A DNA stretch of 64,000 nt from Chromera velia (GCA_018398765.1 JAHBMJ010001416.1:21290-85289); one strand, 5' to 3'; shown: positions 1 through 12,645, counted from the first letter of the stretch. Numbers and translations are program-made. The notes: a model not told the origin generated them from the sequence alone.

Positions 1-3000
1 AAGTTGCACTGTCTTCTGGCTACTTCCGGCAGTTTCACCTTGCTGTTGGCTGGGAAGGCCGTCAGGACCTAGTTGCATGGTGGCAGTGAGCGTGTGGGGG
101 TGAATGATGGGGGGCTCAAAGGCCTCTGCAGGGTCTCTGATGGTGATCCTCTCTTCCATGCATGCTTGCACTTTTTCTGCAATCGCAGCTTGGGAGGTCG
201 ACTCGGGACTCAAAAGGGTGTGCTCCTCCCTCTCGGCTGCCTCCTGAAGAAGATCCTGGAAGGCTGTGGGCAGATCGGAGTCCGTTCTCGGGCCTCCTGC
301 CGTTGTTCTTCTCAAATACCTTTCCCTCAGATGCGCTGCAAGGAAGGAGAACTCATACAGAGACGCTCTGGAAGAGTCACGAAGGTCAGACGCTCTGCGG
401 ATCGCCTGCTGATATTCAGAAAATGCGTGCAGCTTCCTCGGGTCTCGGCACTTGACCAAGAAGTCCTCCTGCTGTTTCAGCTGCGAGACCAGAAAGAGGG
501 AGGGAGGAAGAAGGAAGGAGGGAGTGAGATAGAAAGAGAATGAACAGAAACATACAAGGTATCACTCTTAAGGCTCGCTTGTCGCATTCTTGTACTTGCA
601 GATACACGTGCAGGTTGAGATGAGATGAGATGAATCATTCGAGCAGAAATGTGTCTCCCGTTTTCCTTTTCTCCTGCGCTGTTGTTTGCTTTCTCTGGCT
701 CTTTCCTGGGCAAGCCTTGCGTGCGTCAGTTGATTTACTTTCTCTGGCTCTTTCCTGGGCAAGCAGGGCAAGTGAACAGGCAGACTGCCTGAAGGATTCG
801 TCGTTTTTGTTTTTCACACACATATCACACACCAATGTCCCCCCCCAAGCAGAAAATCATACAGGTAAACGCCCAAGCAAAACCCTGCGCTGACCTGTAT
901 ACACTCCCTTCGGATGTCGCTCATGTCGGCGGTCAGTTGGCTGAGTCCCACTGCAAAATTGGATTCGTGGAAGTCGAAGAACCCCCCCGTCTCTTTCGCG
1001 TTCTCCTGGGCAGTCCCCGTCTCCATCGCCCGTCTCGAGAGGTCCCCTATGACCTCATCTAGACCCCTCCGGGTGCTCTGAGCGTCGGTCGGAGGGCCCC
1101 GGCTTGAAGCCGATGGCTCACTCGGAGAGGGCCCACTGTCCGCAGTGGGCCTAGAGGGGCATGGCGGGGCCTCTGCATAATGCATGCCCCCCCCATCCGC
1201 AGTCCGAAATCTGTCATTGAAATTACCGGAAGGGGCTGCCCGGTCTGTTGTCCGACCTGCGGAGGGGGTGGGGGCCACATCGTCACTCACGGAAGGCGAG
1301 AGGGTAGGGGCCCCGCCAGAGGGAGGCACGGGGAGGGGACTGGTGTCGGCAATGTGGGTTGGAGAAACGGCCCCGGCATGCCCCCCTCTTTCCCCGTTGC
1401 GGGCCTCTGAGAGACTTCCGACGATTCGGGGCCTTGCTTGCGTCACCTCGTGCCAGCCTGGGCTCCCGTCTTCTTCTTGATCCTTCCCTCCGCCCTGTGC
1501 ACGCCGACTCTCCCCTTCGGATAAAAGCCCCAAAACCCGGGGGCGTGCTTGGGACACCTCACTCCACGTCGGACTCCCCTCTCCTTCACGAGTCCTTCCC
1601 CTCCCTCCATTCTGCTGAGACGTCTCTGATAACCGTCTCACCATACGCGGTCGCGCCTCTGTGACCTCATTGAACGATGGGTTTTTATCCTCGTCTTCTA
1701 CAGCCTCTCTGTGAGCCTGGCCGAGCTTCTGGAGAGACCCCGGAGCAGCGTTGGAAGACGCGCCCGCAGACTCCATCAACGTGGAGGGAATCGACAGGCG
1801 AGAAAAGGCACCTCCGTAGGTGCCCCTCCTCTCCTGCTGTCGGGGCGCACTCAAGTGATTCTCAGCTGACGAGGCTATCGGGCTGAACCCTGCGGCTGAC
1901 GGGTCCACCTCCCCCACCTTCGCCAGGAGGGGGGCATACGTGAGCCTGTCGATGTCCTTGGCAGCCACGGCCGCTGCTGCTGCCTGCCTGATCCGGTTGT
2001 CTGGAGACCACTCAACCTCAGACGTGCGAACGGCCCCGGCTAAGCGAGAAACTTCCCCCCTTGCCTCTTGACCAGAGGCGGGTGAGGAGACTCCCCCGTG
2101 CGCCCTCAAATGGAGGGAGGGAATGCTAGGCTTCCCTCCAGTACCGTCAGAGTCCCTCCGGATGCCCGAGAGGGAAAGGAGCTGTCCAGCTGAGGTCCCC
2201 CCTCCGTTCTGCTGCTTCGGTTGAAGGGAGCTGGGGGAATATTTGGCCCCACTCAGTTTGCGGATCTCTGCATGCATGTAGGCAGGAGATAAGAATGGGC
2301 AGGGAAACATATGGAGCCACATCGGTTTGATGATCCAACCTTTTGGGGGGAATTCTGAGCATGCAGGGCAAGATCAAGTGAGCTGACGAGATGGGAGTTA
2401 AACCATCATCTCAGTTTGGGTTTTCTTCAAACAAAAACAACAACATGCATGCATGAAGACTACAGCATGGCGCCATTTTTCTGATTGGTTCTAGAGAACA
2501 CACTGCGAGAGACGACAAATCTCCTGCTTCCAGCTCTGGATAAAGTTCGAATTCCAAACGGCCATTCTGGCATTTTCATTCTTCAATGAAGTCACCACCT
2601 CCAGTCAATCGAACCGCCGCAAGCCGCCTGCCCAAGAGAGACTTTCTTTCTTCTCTGTTCGATCGATCGATCGAAAGGATCACCGGTGGACAGACCTTCG
2701 ACCCACTCCGAGGCCTCGGAAGGGGAGTCACAGAGAAAATAAAAATGTCTGCATTCAAGAATTCATCCGGCGGCATGTTTTCAAAATGCATTAGGGAGTC
2801 GCAAAGACTAGCATGAAAGAAATGCTTGTGCACAGTAAGTGGCCAGACTTCCAGTTTCATAATACAGGAATTAAGCATACAGCCAGAGTGACAATTGACG
2901 TCTGTATCCACGAAGTCGACTCAGTAAGGAGAACGAAAGTCCATGCACAGATAGATAGATGTCTTTCGGTGAAGGGCTCTCTCAGTGTCCCCCTCCAAGA

Positions 3001-6000
3001 TTGTGTGTTGCCACTTGAGCATACAAGCAGCATACAGCAAAAAACAAGACGATGTTTGACATCATCTAGGGATAAGGGAAATCACGCCAAACAATGAGAC
3101 GGCATGCAACCTGCATTCTGCCCGTCAATCCGTTTACTTTCATACGCAATTCCTTTTATATATGTATGTATTTATGAAAAATTCTGAAAAATTCTGTATG
3201 AAAGAATTCTGTATGAAAGTAAACCTGCATTCTGCCCGTCAATCCAACTCCCCCCTCCCCCACTCACCCCGCTGCCCGGTTCTCCTCCTGTTGGACCAAT
3301 TCAAATCCCCTCGCCCCCTCTGTCCTCTCATCTGCCTCCCCCTTCTTTCCTCCGTCCTCCCCCTCTGCGCTTGCATTCATGTGGCTGAACGGGTCGTTCC
3401 GCTGTCGCCACGTCGAGACAGAGGCCTGAAAGAAAAGACAAGAAACCGAATGTCGCAAGAAAGGACTTGAAATAACGTATCACCAGACATACAGGTCGTC
3501 TACGTTTGAGCTCTCAAAAAATCCATGGAATTATGAACTGAACGAACGATACGTTCCGATGCATGCGTTTACTTTCATACAGAATTCTTTTTCAGGGAGC
3601 ATTCTGTATTGAAGAATTCTGTATATAAAAGTAAATGGAATTATGAAGTGAACGAACGATACTTTCCGATGCATCCGTTTACTTCTGTATTTCGATGCAT
3701 GCGTTTACTTTCCGATGCGTTTACTTTCCGATGCAGGGAGCATTCTGTATTAAAGAATTCTGTATATGAAAGTAAATGGAATTACGAACTGAACGAACGA
3801 TACTTTCCGATGCATCAGGTTTCCGTCTTGAATTGAATCGACATTTTTTGTGTACGTTTCAAAAAAGACCCGAAGAAAACACATCTGAGAGAAAAAAACG
3901 CAACATCCTTTCATTACTCGCTCACATGTCACATGACCTCTGCTGGTTGCATCGAACGCCCCTCGCTGGCTCTCAACCCCCGCCTTTTCCTGTCCACAAA
4001 CACGTCTCTCTCGAAAAAGACGATAGAAGAATGCCTTTTCCTGTCCACAAACGCGTCTCTCTCGAAAAAGACGATAGAAGAATGCCTTTTCCTGTCCAAA
4101 AACGCGTCTCTCTCGAAAAAGACGATAGAAGAATGCCTTTTCCTGTCCANCCCCCCTCGGCACACCTCATAAGGGAGGACATGGCACGTTCCAGCATTTT
4201 CTTTCATACAGAAAGAAAATGCATGAATTCTGTATGAAAGAAAAGGCGGACCTCATAAGGGAGAACATGGCACGTTCCCAACCAGATTTTGCCCAAAGGC
4301 TCGGCAGCCTGTCACGCACATGCGCAAACATATACCAAGAGACAATCTGTAGATCTGTGCAATAAAACGTCCACCCAGTGCTTCACAGCCTCTCTACTTC
4401 TCCTGCCTGGCTGAACTTCATCAGACATGACTTTGGGCACTGGAGAAAACACGTGAGATTGGTATGCGACAGCCAATGAGCACTTGAAATACGAAACCGA
4501 GGCAGCCCCCTCAAGACCCTGAGAAGAAGGTGCTTATTTGGACTTTCGTTCCTCTTGACTCTCTTGAAAGCCGGAGAGAGGAAAAAACCACAGCACCCCG
4601 TTAAGCAGACATGAAAAGGGGTGTCACTTTAATATATTTCATTCAGGTTCAGAGGGGAAGGAGATGGGAGCTGAAAGGGGACATGCAAAAGAGAATTCAG
4701 TGGCTAGAGTTGCGGATTGACGTACCGTGTCTTCGGAGGAGTAGAAGGAGAAGAGCCGTGTAAGAGGGTGGACCTTACAAAATCTCCGATACCACTCCCG
4801 TGTGCTGGCTCCTCTGCAGATCCGCACATACTCATGCATATGCTCGCGCGCGCGCACACACACACACACACGCAGAGAGAGAGACGGGGGGGGGGAGATT
4901 TGCTTTGGAAGATGGAAGAAAAAGAAAGAAACATTTCGGGGTTCTCGGCTAAACGTTTCCGTTTGTTGTGATGCTTCCGAGCTGCACGCACAGCCAATAT
5001 AAACCGATAGACCCTGATAGCTCTTTGCCTTCCTGTCTGTCTGAGTGAGTGAGTGACCTTTTCCTCAACCACCCCTGTTTGCTGATGGTCGAAGAGGCCG
5101 AGAGAGAGGGCCCCGCTGCCTCCCCGAGGGTAGTCACGGACAGAGAATCTGCGAGAAGAGGAGAGGAGAGGAGAGAAGATATGCAGGAAGAAAGATCATG
5201 CAGGTGCGTCAAGCCTCGCACACACAGCGACAGAAATGTATGTATGTATGTGTGTATATATATATGAGAGAGAGAGAGAGAGAATTTTCACGGTGCACTT
5301 CTGTTCATTTCATCAACTCATCATCGATCTGGACTGACTTCGAACGAGAGTGCCTGCCCTCGGCTTGTTGGGTGACGGTTTTGGAGTCTCGACTTTGAGT
5401 GGAGCAGACACACAGTAGCTCACTCTCTTCTTCAATTCGCCCCCCTTGCTCCCCTCTTTTCCTGGTCTCTTCTCAAGACTCGACTTTAGAGCTCCGTGTG
5501 CTGTCCGCAGCATCACGGATTCTCGCAGGGGCTTTCTTCTTTCCAGATTATCCATGCAACGAGAAATCAGACGGAGCCACTGGGCAAAGTGACTTAGTCC
5601 CAACACCTGCGTGCAGGAAAAATAAGTATTAATAAATAAAGAGATGCATGTGTGTATGTGCATGGTATCAACAAGGAGACGCCCGTTTCCCTCCCTCCTA
5701 ATTGAGCTCGGCCAATCGGAAACGGTCCCGCTATCATCTCACTGACTGACCTGAGGTGCTTGTGGCAAAAGGCGCTCGATGGCTGTGAGCCTGAGTAGAT
5801 GCGGAGGGAAGTCCCCCAACGCAGCAGCTGCTTGAGACCCCAGACCCCTCCCTCTCTGCTGCTGCATCTGGAGACTTTGCAGCAGCTCCGTGAACTGGTC
5901 CGTCTCTCCTCCGGCGTCTCCAGTCACAGATGGAATGTCGCGAGGGGCCAGGTCTGTAGCAGATGCAGTCGTTCGTTCATTCATTCATGCATCCATGCAG

Positions 6001-6417
6001 AGAATTAATGGATCTGCATCTAGAAAGGGTAACGACGTCACGTCTTCACCCCCCTTTCCCATTTGTTCATAGCGTAAAGCGCATTTGATGTTGATGAAAC
6101 AAATGCATCTGCATGCCGAAGGTATCACCGACAGACAGAGAGAAAGAATCTTTCGGGTTCTGAAGAAAATACAAACTACGATTGCGGAGAAGATCCCGTT
6201 ACGGTTCTGTGTTCCTCTCCCATGCACCTCGCTAGCTCCATTTCCTCTTTCATTTCACACCCGATCGATGCAGCTGACGTGCCGACCGACTGACCGACCT
6301 AGCGTCACAGGCGCCCCATGAGTTCCGCCAATCCCTTTCCGTGCGAGGGGGCTTCCCATGATCTTCAACAGAGTGGGGTCCATGCTCGCGTATCTCTGGA
6401 GGGACTCCAGCTGCATT

Positions 6418-6471
<54 letters not shown>

Positions 6472-8227
6472 CACACACACATACACACACATAGGCATAC
6501 ACATATATGGAGAGAGCGTATCCTGGAGAGACTCCGGCTGCAGGCCGAAGCACACGCACGAAAAGAATTCGAACATGAGATTCCTCTTCTCATATCACAA
6601 AACGTTGGCGCAATCAATGTCGGGATAGTCAAAGACAATCCGAAATAGCTAGATCAATGTCGTTCTTTCTTCCCCTCTGACCAGCATTCCCGATCATTCA
6701 ACAAATAGAGAGAGAGACACCAAAATGAGATAGATGCCAGGCCACGAAGGAGACCTGCAGGACCCACGGCACGAACCCACCATGCAACCAGCAGACCAAC
6801 CAACGAACGAACCATTTGGTCGTCTCTCACTCTGGCAACAAATAGAGACGCGAGCTCGTTGGCCTTCGCCTCTAGAGACAACCTGGCGGCCCTGGCGCTT
6901 CTCTCCATCGCTCTGCACACATGCGTATATACATTTGCAGGTGTGCAGGCAGGCAGGAACGTTTCTTTTGTTTCGATAGCTAGTTGCATGCATGCATGGG
7001 GTGTCCGTGCGTTTGTTGGACTCAGACTGTCTGACAGTATATAGTTCGAGAGACTCTCCACACACCCAAAATAGTGCGTGTCGTCTATCCATAGCCCCGC
7101 ACGATCGCACGAACTTTTGGAGACCTAATAGCAGGATAGGAGGGAGACTCCAGAAATTTGTTTTGGCATGTCGAGGATACGATCCAAGTCGGGCTTCTTT
7201 TCGATTGCTCCCTTCGTTCCCCCCCTCTCTTTTCTCCACTCACATCAATTGTGCTTCCGCGCTCTCCTGCCTTTCAGAGGCCTCCTGCATGCGTTCAGGC
7301 AGCGGTATGTCCAGACTCACAGAATTAAACCAGAAAAGCGAATCAACAGGGACGCGCGACATCAATAAGCATTCGATCAACAAAGTTGCGTGCGAATGTA
7401 GAGAGGAGAAAGAAAAGAAACGAGTCGACACACCCAAATGGGTCCTCCCTCGAGTTTCTCCCGCGCACGGTGAAAGAAAGAAAGACATGCAACCGGAGCC
7501 AGAGGGTCTTGCCCCCTCCTGGTCTGTTCTGCCGGCGTCTCAGAAGAAAACAAAACCAATGGACAAAACGACCATCCCCCTGTGATCCTGCCATGCAGAA
7601 GCAAACGAAGGAAGCACGCGTATTCCTTCCATCCTTCCATCCTCGTTTTCTGCCTAGCAGTACCAAAAAGTCAAACTGCAAAACGAACAACAAAAACAGA
7701 AACACGTAAAGAAAAACACACACTAGATGGATAAGGGACGGACCCTGGCCAGTGCCGCTTCTTTTTCTGCCAGGTCCGTGAAAATCGCCTGCATGCAGGA
7801 GAAATTAAGTCGACGGATGGATGATCGAATGCGAAACACAAAAAAACGAACAAATCAAGAGATGATGAATCAAATCGGACGGGAAAGAATTGGGGAAAGG
7901 AAACTAGGATAGGGCAGACAGATAGTAGAAAGAAAGAAAGGCGGCCAGGCAGCACTGAGCCCAGCTGCGTGCGACACTCTGGCTTCCATCCAGCAGGATA
8001 ATGCGCAGACACACAGACAGGAGAAGAGAATGTGGGACTGCAGGAGCAATCTACTGAGCGACAGCTGGGCGGAAGGGTACATGAATTTCGAATGTGTGAA
8101 GCATCGAGAGAGAAAGGGGAGGGACATTTTTGGCGAATCGTCAGTTGAAAGAATTCGTCACACACACACACACACACGCACGCACGCACGCACACGCACA
8201 CGCACACGCACACGCACACGCACACGC

Positions 8228-8268
<41 letters not shown>

Positions 8269-10578
8269 CAGAGACAGAGACAGAGACAGAGACAGAGACA
8301 GAAACAGAGACAGTGACAGAGACAGAGACAGAAACAGAGACAGAGACAGAGACAGAGACAGAGGACCGACATACGTCCATCGCTTTGCGAATCCGGACTT
8401 TGAGCGCGTTCGTACTCAGTTGCAGCTTTTCCTGCATTCCATCCCGAATTAATTCGGAAAGAATGATGACGGCAAAAATGATTTGATTGAAGGAAGGACA
8501 GTTCTCAAAAAACTCAGAGTGAATGTGACCAGAGAGAGCTCTCACACTGATTCGGTCTGTTCAATTTGCATGGCATACACTCATTTTCTTTCATACAGAG
8601 AAGAAAAAAAAATTCTGTATGAAAGAAAAAGTTCAATTTGCATGGCATACACTCACGCCGCTGGTCTTTCAGATCTCCTGCAGGGGACCTTAAAGGAGCT
8701 CTTAATTGGCTCGAACTAACGTCTCAGAACACAAGAGAAGGAATAATCACAAGGGGGAACTTAGGCACATTTGAAAGCGAACAAATTAGAACGACAGCTG
8801 ATTGGTGAAAGAGTGTCTCGAAAAAAGAAGTATCTTGAAATAATGCAGACACAACATGCAGCTCTCTCTCGAATCTCTGCAACATCAAGTCATTATGTAT
8901 TGGACATCCTCACTCCTCCCTATGCAAATGCAAAGCAGGACTTTTTCTCCTCAGTCAGTAGTGAGTGAAACTCGCGAAATCAAAGCCCTCTGTCTGATTT
9001 CTCTCTGGAAATGCATTCGGCTCTTCACGAGGCAGCCCAGCAGTCTATGCTACACTGAGCGAAACGAGGGGATTGAGCATTGATGAAAGAAAGACAAATT
9101 GCAACAACCGGTCGATCATCCGGTCATGGTTTGGCCGACTCACTCACTCACTCACTCACTTACTCACTCACTCATTCACTCACTTACTTACTCACTCACT
9201 TACTCACTCACTCACTCACTCACTCACTTACTCACTTACTCACTCACTCACTCACTCACTCACTTAATCACTCACTTACTCACTCACTCACTCACTCTTC
9301 ACTCACTCACTTACTCACCCACTCACTTACTCACTCACTTACTTACTCACTCACTCTTCACTCACTCACTTACTCACTCACTCACTCACTTACTCACTCA
9401 CTCACTTACTCACTCACTCACTCACTTACTCACTCACTCACTCACTCACCTACTCACTCACTCACTCACTCACTCACTCACTCACTCACTGACTCACTCA
9501 CTTACTCACTCTTCACTCACTCACTTACTCACTCACTTACTCACTCACTCACTCACTCACTTACTCACTCACTCACTCACTCACTTACTCACTCACTCAC
9601 TCACTCACTTACTCACTCACTTACTCACTGACTCACTCACTCTTCACTCGCTCACTCACTCACTCACTCACTCACTTACTTACTCACTCACTCACTCACT
9701 CAATCAATCACTCACTTACTCACTCACTCACTCTTCACTCACTCACTCACTCACTCACTGACTTCCTGAAAGACAAGTGCGTCCACTGTCGCGGTCGTAA
9801 ATCGGGTCTGTCGTTTCAACTCGTCGTGGACTAGACGCATCTGCAGATGCAGAGACAGGGCAGCAGGGAAATTCAATGAGAATGCACGGATTTCCACCGT
9901 ATGTTGATTTATGCTTCAACGCATGTGTATGCGCGTGTAGGTATGACTGCCTTTCCGTAGATGCATGACAGCAGAGGGACGACAGATCTCCTCATCCAAG
10001 GTATCAATTCAGTCTCTACATGCATCCAGGAAGTATTGAAGGTCTCCTTGCATGCCCTATAGCTGTCTCCGCTCGATCGCTTGCAGGACGCATGCATGTG
10101 CGGTCAGTCGGTCAAGAACATTCACCCCTGTAGTCGCAAAATTTGAGTTCACATACCCCGTCTATTTTCAATCTCGCTTCGAGTGGTGCCCTCAGGATTT
10201 CTCTGTCCCCCTTTCTGGTGCGACGCTGACCTGCCTATGTACTTACGTACCTACCTGGTGTTTTGTGTTGGATGCTGCTTTCGAGATGGTGATGATGCGG
10301 TGGTGTCTGTGTTTTTGGGCGCCTGTGCCTGTGCCTGCGTTCCCTAGATGGTGCGTCTGTGGAGAGCCCCAGAGGGACACATCGCCCCCGTCCACTGCAG
10401 CTGCAGAGGCCTCGACTGCGCATTCCCTGCAGAGGAACTCATTTGGACAGTCCAGACAGGCGTACTGAATGGGACTCCCGGGGTGGATCGCGCACTCGGA
10501 GGGGAGGGATCCTGGAGGAACGGGAGGGGGGTGCGGCTCTGCCTGCCTCCCCGGGGTTTGTGTGACTCGCCTGATCAT
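1..10578 (-). CDS. B-box zinc finger, coiled-coil and PH-domain protein (3' end beyond window)
   Basis: Multi-exon minus-strand gene; all junctions listed agree in codon phase. Exons: 10578-10255 (B-box), 9840-9763, 9004-8972 (tentative), 8431-8375, 7788-7744, 7284-7244, 6912-6831, 6410-6299, 5953-5751, 5606-5339, 5148-5058, 4813-4726, 4518-4336, 3425-3268, 2748-2696, 2267-895, 480 to the left edge. The first exon has a B-box pattern (C-x2-H, then [13 protein letters not shown], then HRHH). Small exons then encode charged heptad-like helices ([34 protein letters not shown]). A PH domain is rebuilt across six exons, opening [19 protein letters not shown] and closing [20 protein letters not shown]. 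The long exon 2267-895 is low complexity and holds three copies of a motif like EVTxARPRxVxxLSE. By family, such proteins bind membranes or act as TRIM-like scaffolds; no RING is visible. The start is the first in-frame ATG and could be wrong, and small exons between 9.7 and 8.4 kb may be missing. Confidence 0.72.
689..764. repeat. 27-bp direct repeat in an intron of the PH-domain gene
   Basis: CTTTCTCTGGCTCTTTCCTG and the following bases occur at 689-715 and 738-764, with 22 bp between copies. Confidence 0.85.
3109..3245. mobile_element. Palindromic insertion flanked by 23-bp direct repeats
   Basis: Identical flanks at 3109-3131 and 3223-3245 (core CATTCTGCCCGTCAATCC). The 91-bp insert opens GTTTACTTTCATAC and closes GTATGAAAGTAAA, so its ends are inverted. 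It lies in an intron of the PH-domain gene, about 20 bp from the donor at 3267. Confidence 0.75.
3526..3813. mobile_element. Nested palindromic insertions between three copies of one target sequence
   Basis: A segment beginning TGGAATTATGAACTGAACG occurs near 3526, 3635 and 3777 with few changes. The spacers carry TTTACTTTCATACAGAATTC and GAATTCTGTATATGAAAGTA arms and a repeated AGGGAGCATTCTGTATT core. Two successive insertions, or one insertion then a tandem duplication, would produce this. Confidence 0.7.
3982..4149. repeat. 51-bp tandem repeat, about 3.3 copies
   Basis: Units start at 3982, 4033, 4084 and 4135, each opening with GCCTTTTCC and containing CTCTCGAAAAAGACG. Because 51 is a multiple of three, reading frames stay open through it, but it lies in an intron of the PH-domain gene (between 4336 and 3425) and I do not call it coding. 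Confidence 0.9.
4150..4150. other. Ambiguous base inside a tandem repeat
   Basis: One N follows the fourth, incomplete 51-bp repeat unit. The repeat array may be collapsed or mis-sized here. Confidence 0.95.
4165..4278. mobile_element. Palindromic insertion flanked by 28-bp direct repeats
   Basis: Flanks 4165-4192 and 4251-4278 differ at one base (core GACATGGCACGTTCC versus AACATGGCACGTTCC). The 58-bp insert has ATTTTCTTTCATACAG on the left and CTGTATGAAAGAAAA on the right. Confidence 0.8.
4851..4887. repeat. Short (AC)n and (AG)n microsatellite
   Basis: Lies just upstream of the PH-domain exon acceptor at 4813 in the minus-strand gene. Confidence 0.9.
6396..6546. repeat. Duplicated splice-acceptor segment around an (AC)n array
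   Basis: The acceptor and first exon bases of the exon at 6410-6299 (minus-strand GCAG|CTGGAGTCCCTCC) recur in diverged form near 6518-6545 (GCAGCCGGAGTCTCTCC). About 100 bp of mostly AC repeat lies between. Confidence 0.65.
8158..8362. repeat. Compound (CA)n, (GA)n and (GACAGA)n microsatellite
   Basis: Starts with CACACACA, changes to CGCACACG, then GAGAGA and finally ACAGAG hexamers. It follows the donor at 8375 of the minus-strand gene. Confidence 0.95.
8559..8655. mobile_element. Palindromic insertion flanked by perfect 25-bp direct repeats
   Basis: Perfect copies at 8559-8583 and 8631-8655 (core TTTGCATGGCATACACTCA). The 47-bp insert is TTTTCTTTCATACAGAG on the left and ATTCTGTATGAAAGAAAAA on the right. 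The flank next to 8656 contains a minus-strand GTGAGTG that could be a donor. Confidence 0.85.
9138..9762. repeat. About 625-bp (TCAC)n array starting at a splice donor
   Basis: On the minus strand it reads GTCAGTGAGTGAGTGAG and continues as imperfect GTGA repeats, beginning at the donor of the exon 9840-9763. Open frames of Thr-His-Ser-Leu type across it are artefacts. Confidence 0.95.
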
Positions 10579-11750
10579 TTCGTCAGTGCATGCAGTAGGC
10601 AAGGGAAGTCGGGAGAAAAAAATGAATGCATGTGAACAAAGTCTCCGACCGGCGGATTTGAATTCCGAAAGTATATCGAGTCCGCGGACAATTAGAGCTG
10701 TGGGGCTCAGAAGCAAAATCCTGAACCGGAATTGTTTGACCAGGGTCCACTCCTGCAGGCGAGCACTCCAACTCTCTCGCTTGCTACCAATGGATTATCT
10801 TACCGATCATGGAACGCGTATGTACGTACCTCACGTGACAATTATATATCTGTCTGTCAGTCAGTCAGTCATGCAGTATATATATACGGTTGCATGGCGC
10901 CAATAAACTTTAGAATCTTAATTTCGTTTTTCGCGCGTTTGTACGCGCGCAATACGTGTAACAATCAAAAGTTTTGCGCATCACTGATTGACCGACCGAG
11001 TCTACATGCACACTTACATGCAAACGGTTAAAGATATCAAAGATTCACAGGTTGAAAAACACGTTGTCTTGTGAACTGTGTCACCACGGATCGAAGCATC
11101 TTTTTTGAAATTAAGTGTAGTCAAGTGAGTTTCAAAAGTGACAGAAAACATTTGTTTCTTCTATACAATTTTTTTTTCTACATTTAATTGAAAAAGGCGT
11201 CTTATTATATAAAGGGTTCCTCACTTTTTTGTGTCGTCTTCTGCCCTCTCTGTTAGTCTAGTATGAGAGCTGGACCAACAAGGAAGGATAGAAGGTATGA
11301 AGGACAGGATCGACCGTTACTATAACCGCAAGTGTAATTGGTGTGATCTCAAGGGAGAGACTATTGTTTGTTTCGAGCTTCACCACGAGTCGTACCTATA
11401 AACATGAAGAGGTATCAGTCTCGTTACAAACAAGCTCGCGAGAAGTTAGTTGTAGTTAGTTGCTTACTAGATTTCATTTGACCTGCATGACATTCGATCG
11501 GCATGTATACACAATATTTCATAAAACATATTTTTCTTACAGTTTTTTGTGTCTTTGTATTCAACTTTCTGTATATTTTCAATCTTTTAATAATAAAAAT
11601 TTCATTTGAAGTTTTGAACTAAAAATTGAATGAACAAAAGTTTAAAGAAAAATTAAACATAAGATGGGTGGCACTGCTGCTGTAGAGCTGGCGGGGAAAG
11701 TAGCTGGATTCTGATCTTTTATATTGATACCACTAATGTACACTAATGAT
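10579..11750. other. Intergenic, becoming AT-rich; no gene seen
   Basis: Lies between the upstream end of the B-box gene model and the hAT-like element. It contains GTCAGTCAGTCAGTCATGCAG near 10856. The first exon of the B-box gene could lie here but I could not identify it. Confidence 0.6.
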
Positions 11751-12645
11751 AAGGTTGGTAAATACCGTCAGTACTGAATGTCGACATTTGCAACACCTTT
11801 AGTACCAACATCAGCATTAATCGGCATTTGAAATAGCATTTTGTAGCCAAAGTGGCATTTAGTGTATAATATATACTATATAGATATATTAGTCCGGAAA
11901 CATATATTTCAGACCCCTAGGTATGTGTCTGGGGTAGTCCAGGGGGGTGGGGGGGACTTTTTTTCTCGCTGAGACCTAGGTATGTCTGTGGGGGGGGGGG
12001 GCTTTTCACCTAAAGAGCTGTACATGCCTTGCTATATAAAAGTTAAGTCAACTTAAGTATCTGACGGGGGTTCGTTCTGCCCAACAAAAGAAAAGAAGAG
12101 AAGAAAGAAAAGGTCTTATACCCAGATTGATCATACAGTAGATCAATTAAAACAAAATGTATGCGCAGAGATGCCTACATCCTTTGCATGGTCAGCCCGA
12201 GAATCGGGCGATCATTACGATTGTCTTACCATTTCAGGCATTCCCCCCATCCAACAGCCTGGATGAAAACAGACTTGTTGACATGATTTTAACTAAATTT
12301 AGATCGATTTTAGTTAGTCATACTGAGTCACTTGATGATATCATATAAATCTAGATTGTGGTGACAATGTGGTCTACAGTTAAGACACTTTCAGAATTCA
12401 AAAACTTAAGAAAGTTAAAACTAGAAGTCAAAAGGAAAGTCATAGGTTTGATCATGGTTTGATCTAGTTTGGCAACTTTGGTATACTTTCATCGAAGATT
12501 GACACTGTTGGTCTAGGCAAACTATGAAATGTCGGCACCTAGTGTCGGCACTGTATTGAAACATAAATGTCGTTGTCGATCAGTGCCGTTTATACGTTTA
12601 GTGTCGATAACGGCACTTATCGCCCACGGCATTTACCAACCCTAA
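11751..12645. mobile_element. hAT-like non-autonomous DNA transposon
   Basis: Terminal inverted repeats read AAGGTTGGTAAATACCG at the left and TTAGGGTTGGTAAATGCCG (reverse complement) at the right. The 8-bp sequence CTAATGAT flanks both sides (11743-11750 and 12646-12653), the target-duplication size of hAT elements. Sub-terminal copies of GTGTCGGCACT-type sequence support this. The 895-bp body has no transposase; its longest frame (about 63 codons) is not recognisable. It sits 90 bp downstream of the fusion gene's stop codon. Confidence 0.72.

Noticed and set aside
3750-4163. Minus-strand frame with a 17-residue repeat ([17 protein letters not shown])
   Set aside because: The unit is exactly 51 bp and lies in an intron; it contains an N and has no splice support.
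8030-8486. Frames of Arg/Asp or Glu/Thr repeats
   Set aside because: Translation of CA, GA and GACAGA microsatellites.
9080-9761. Long plus-strand frames of Thr-His-Ser-Leu repeats
   Set aside because: They translate the (TCAC)n array, which lies in a minus-strand intron; several frames are open for the same reason.
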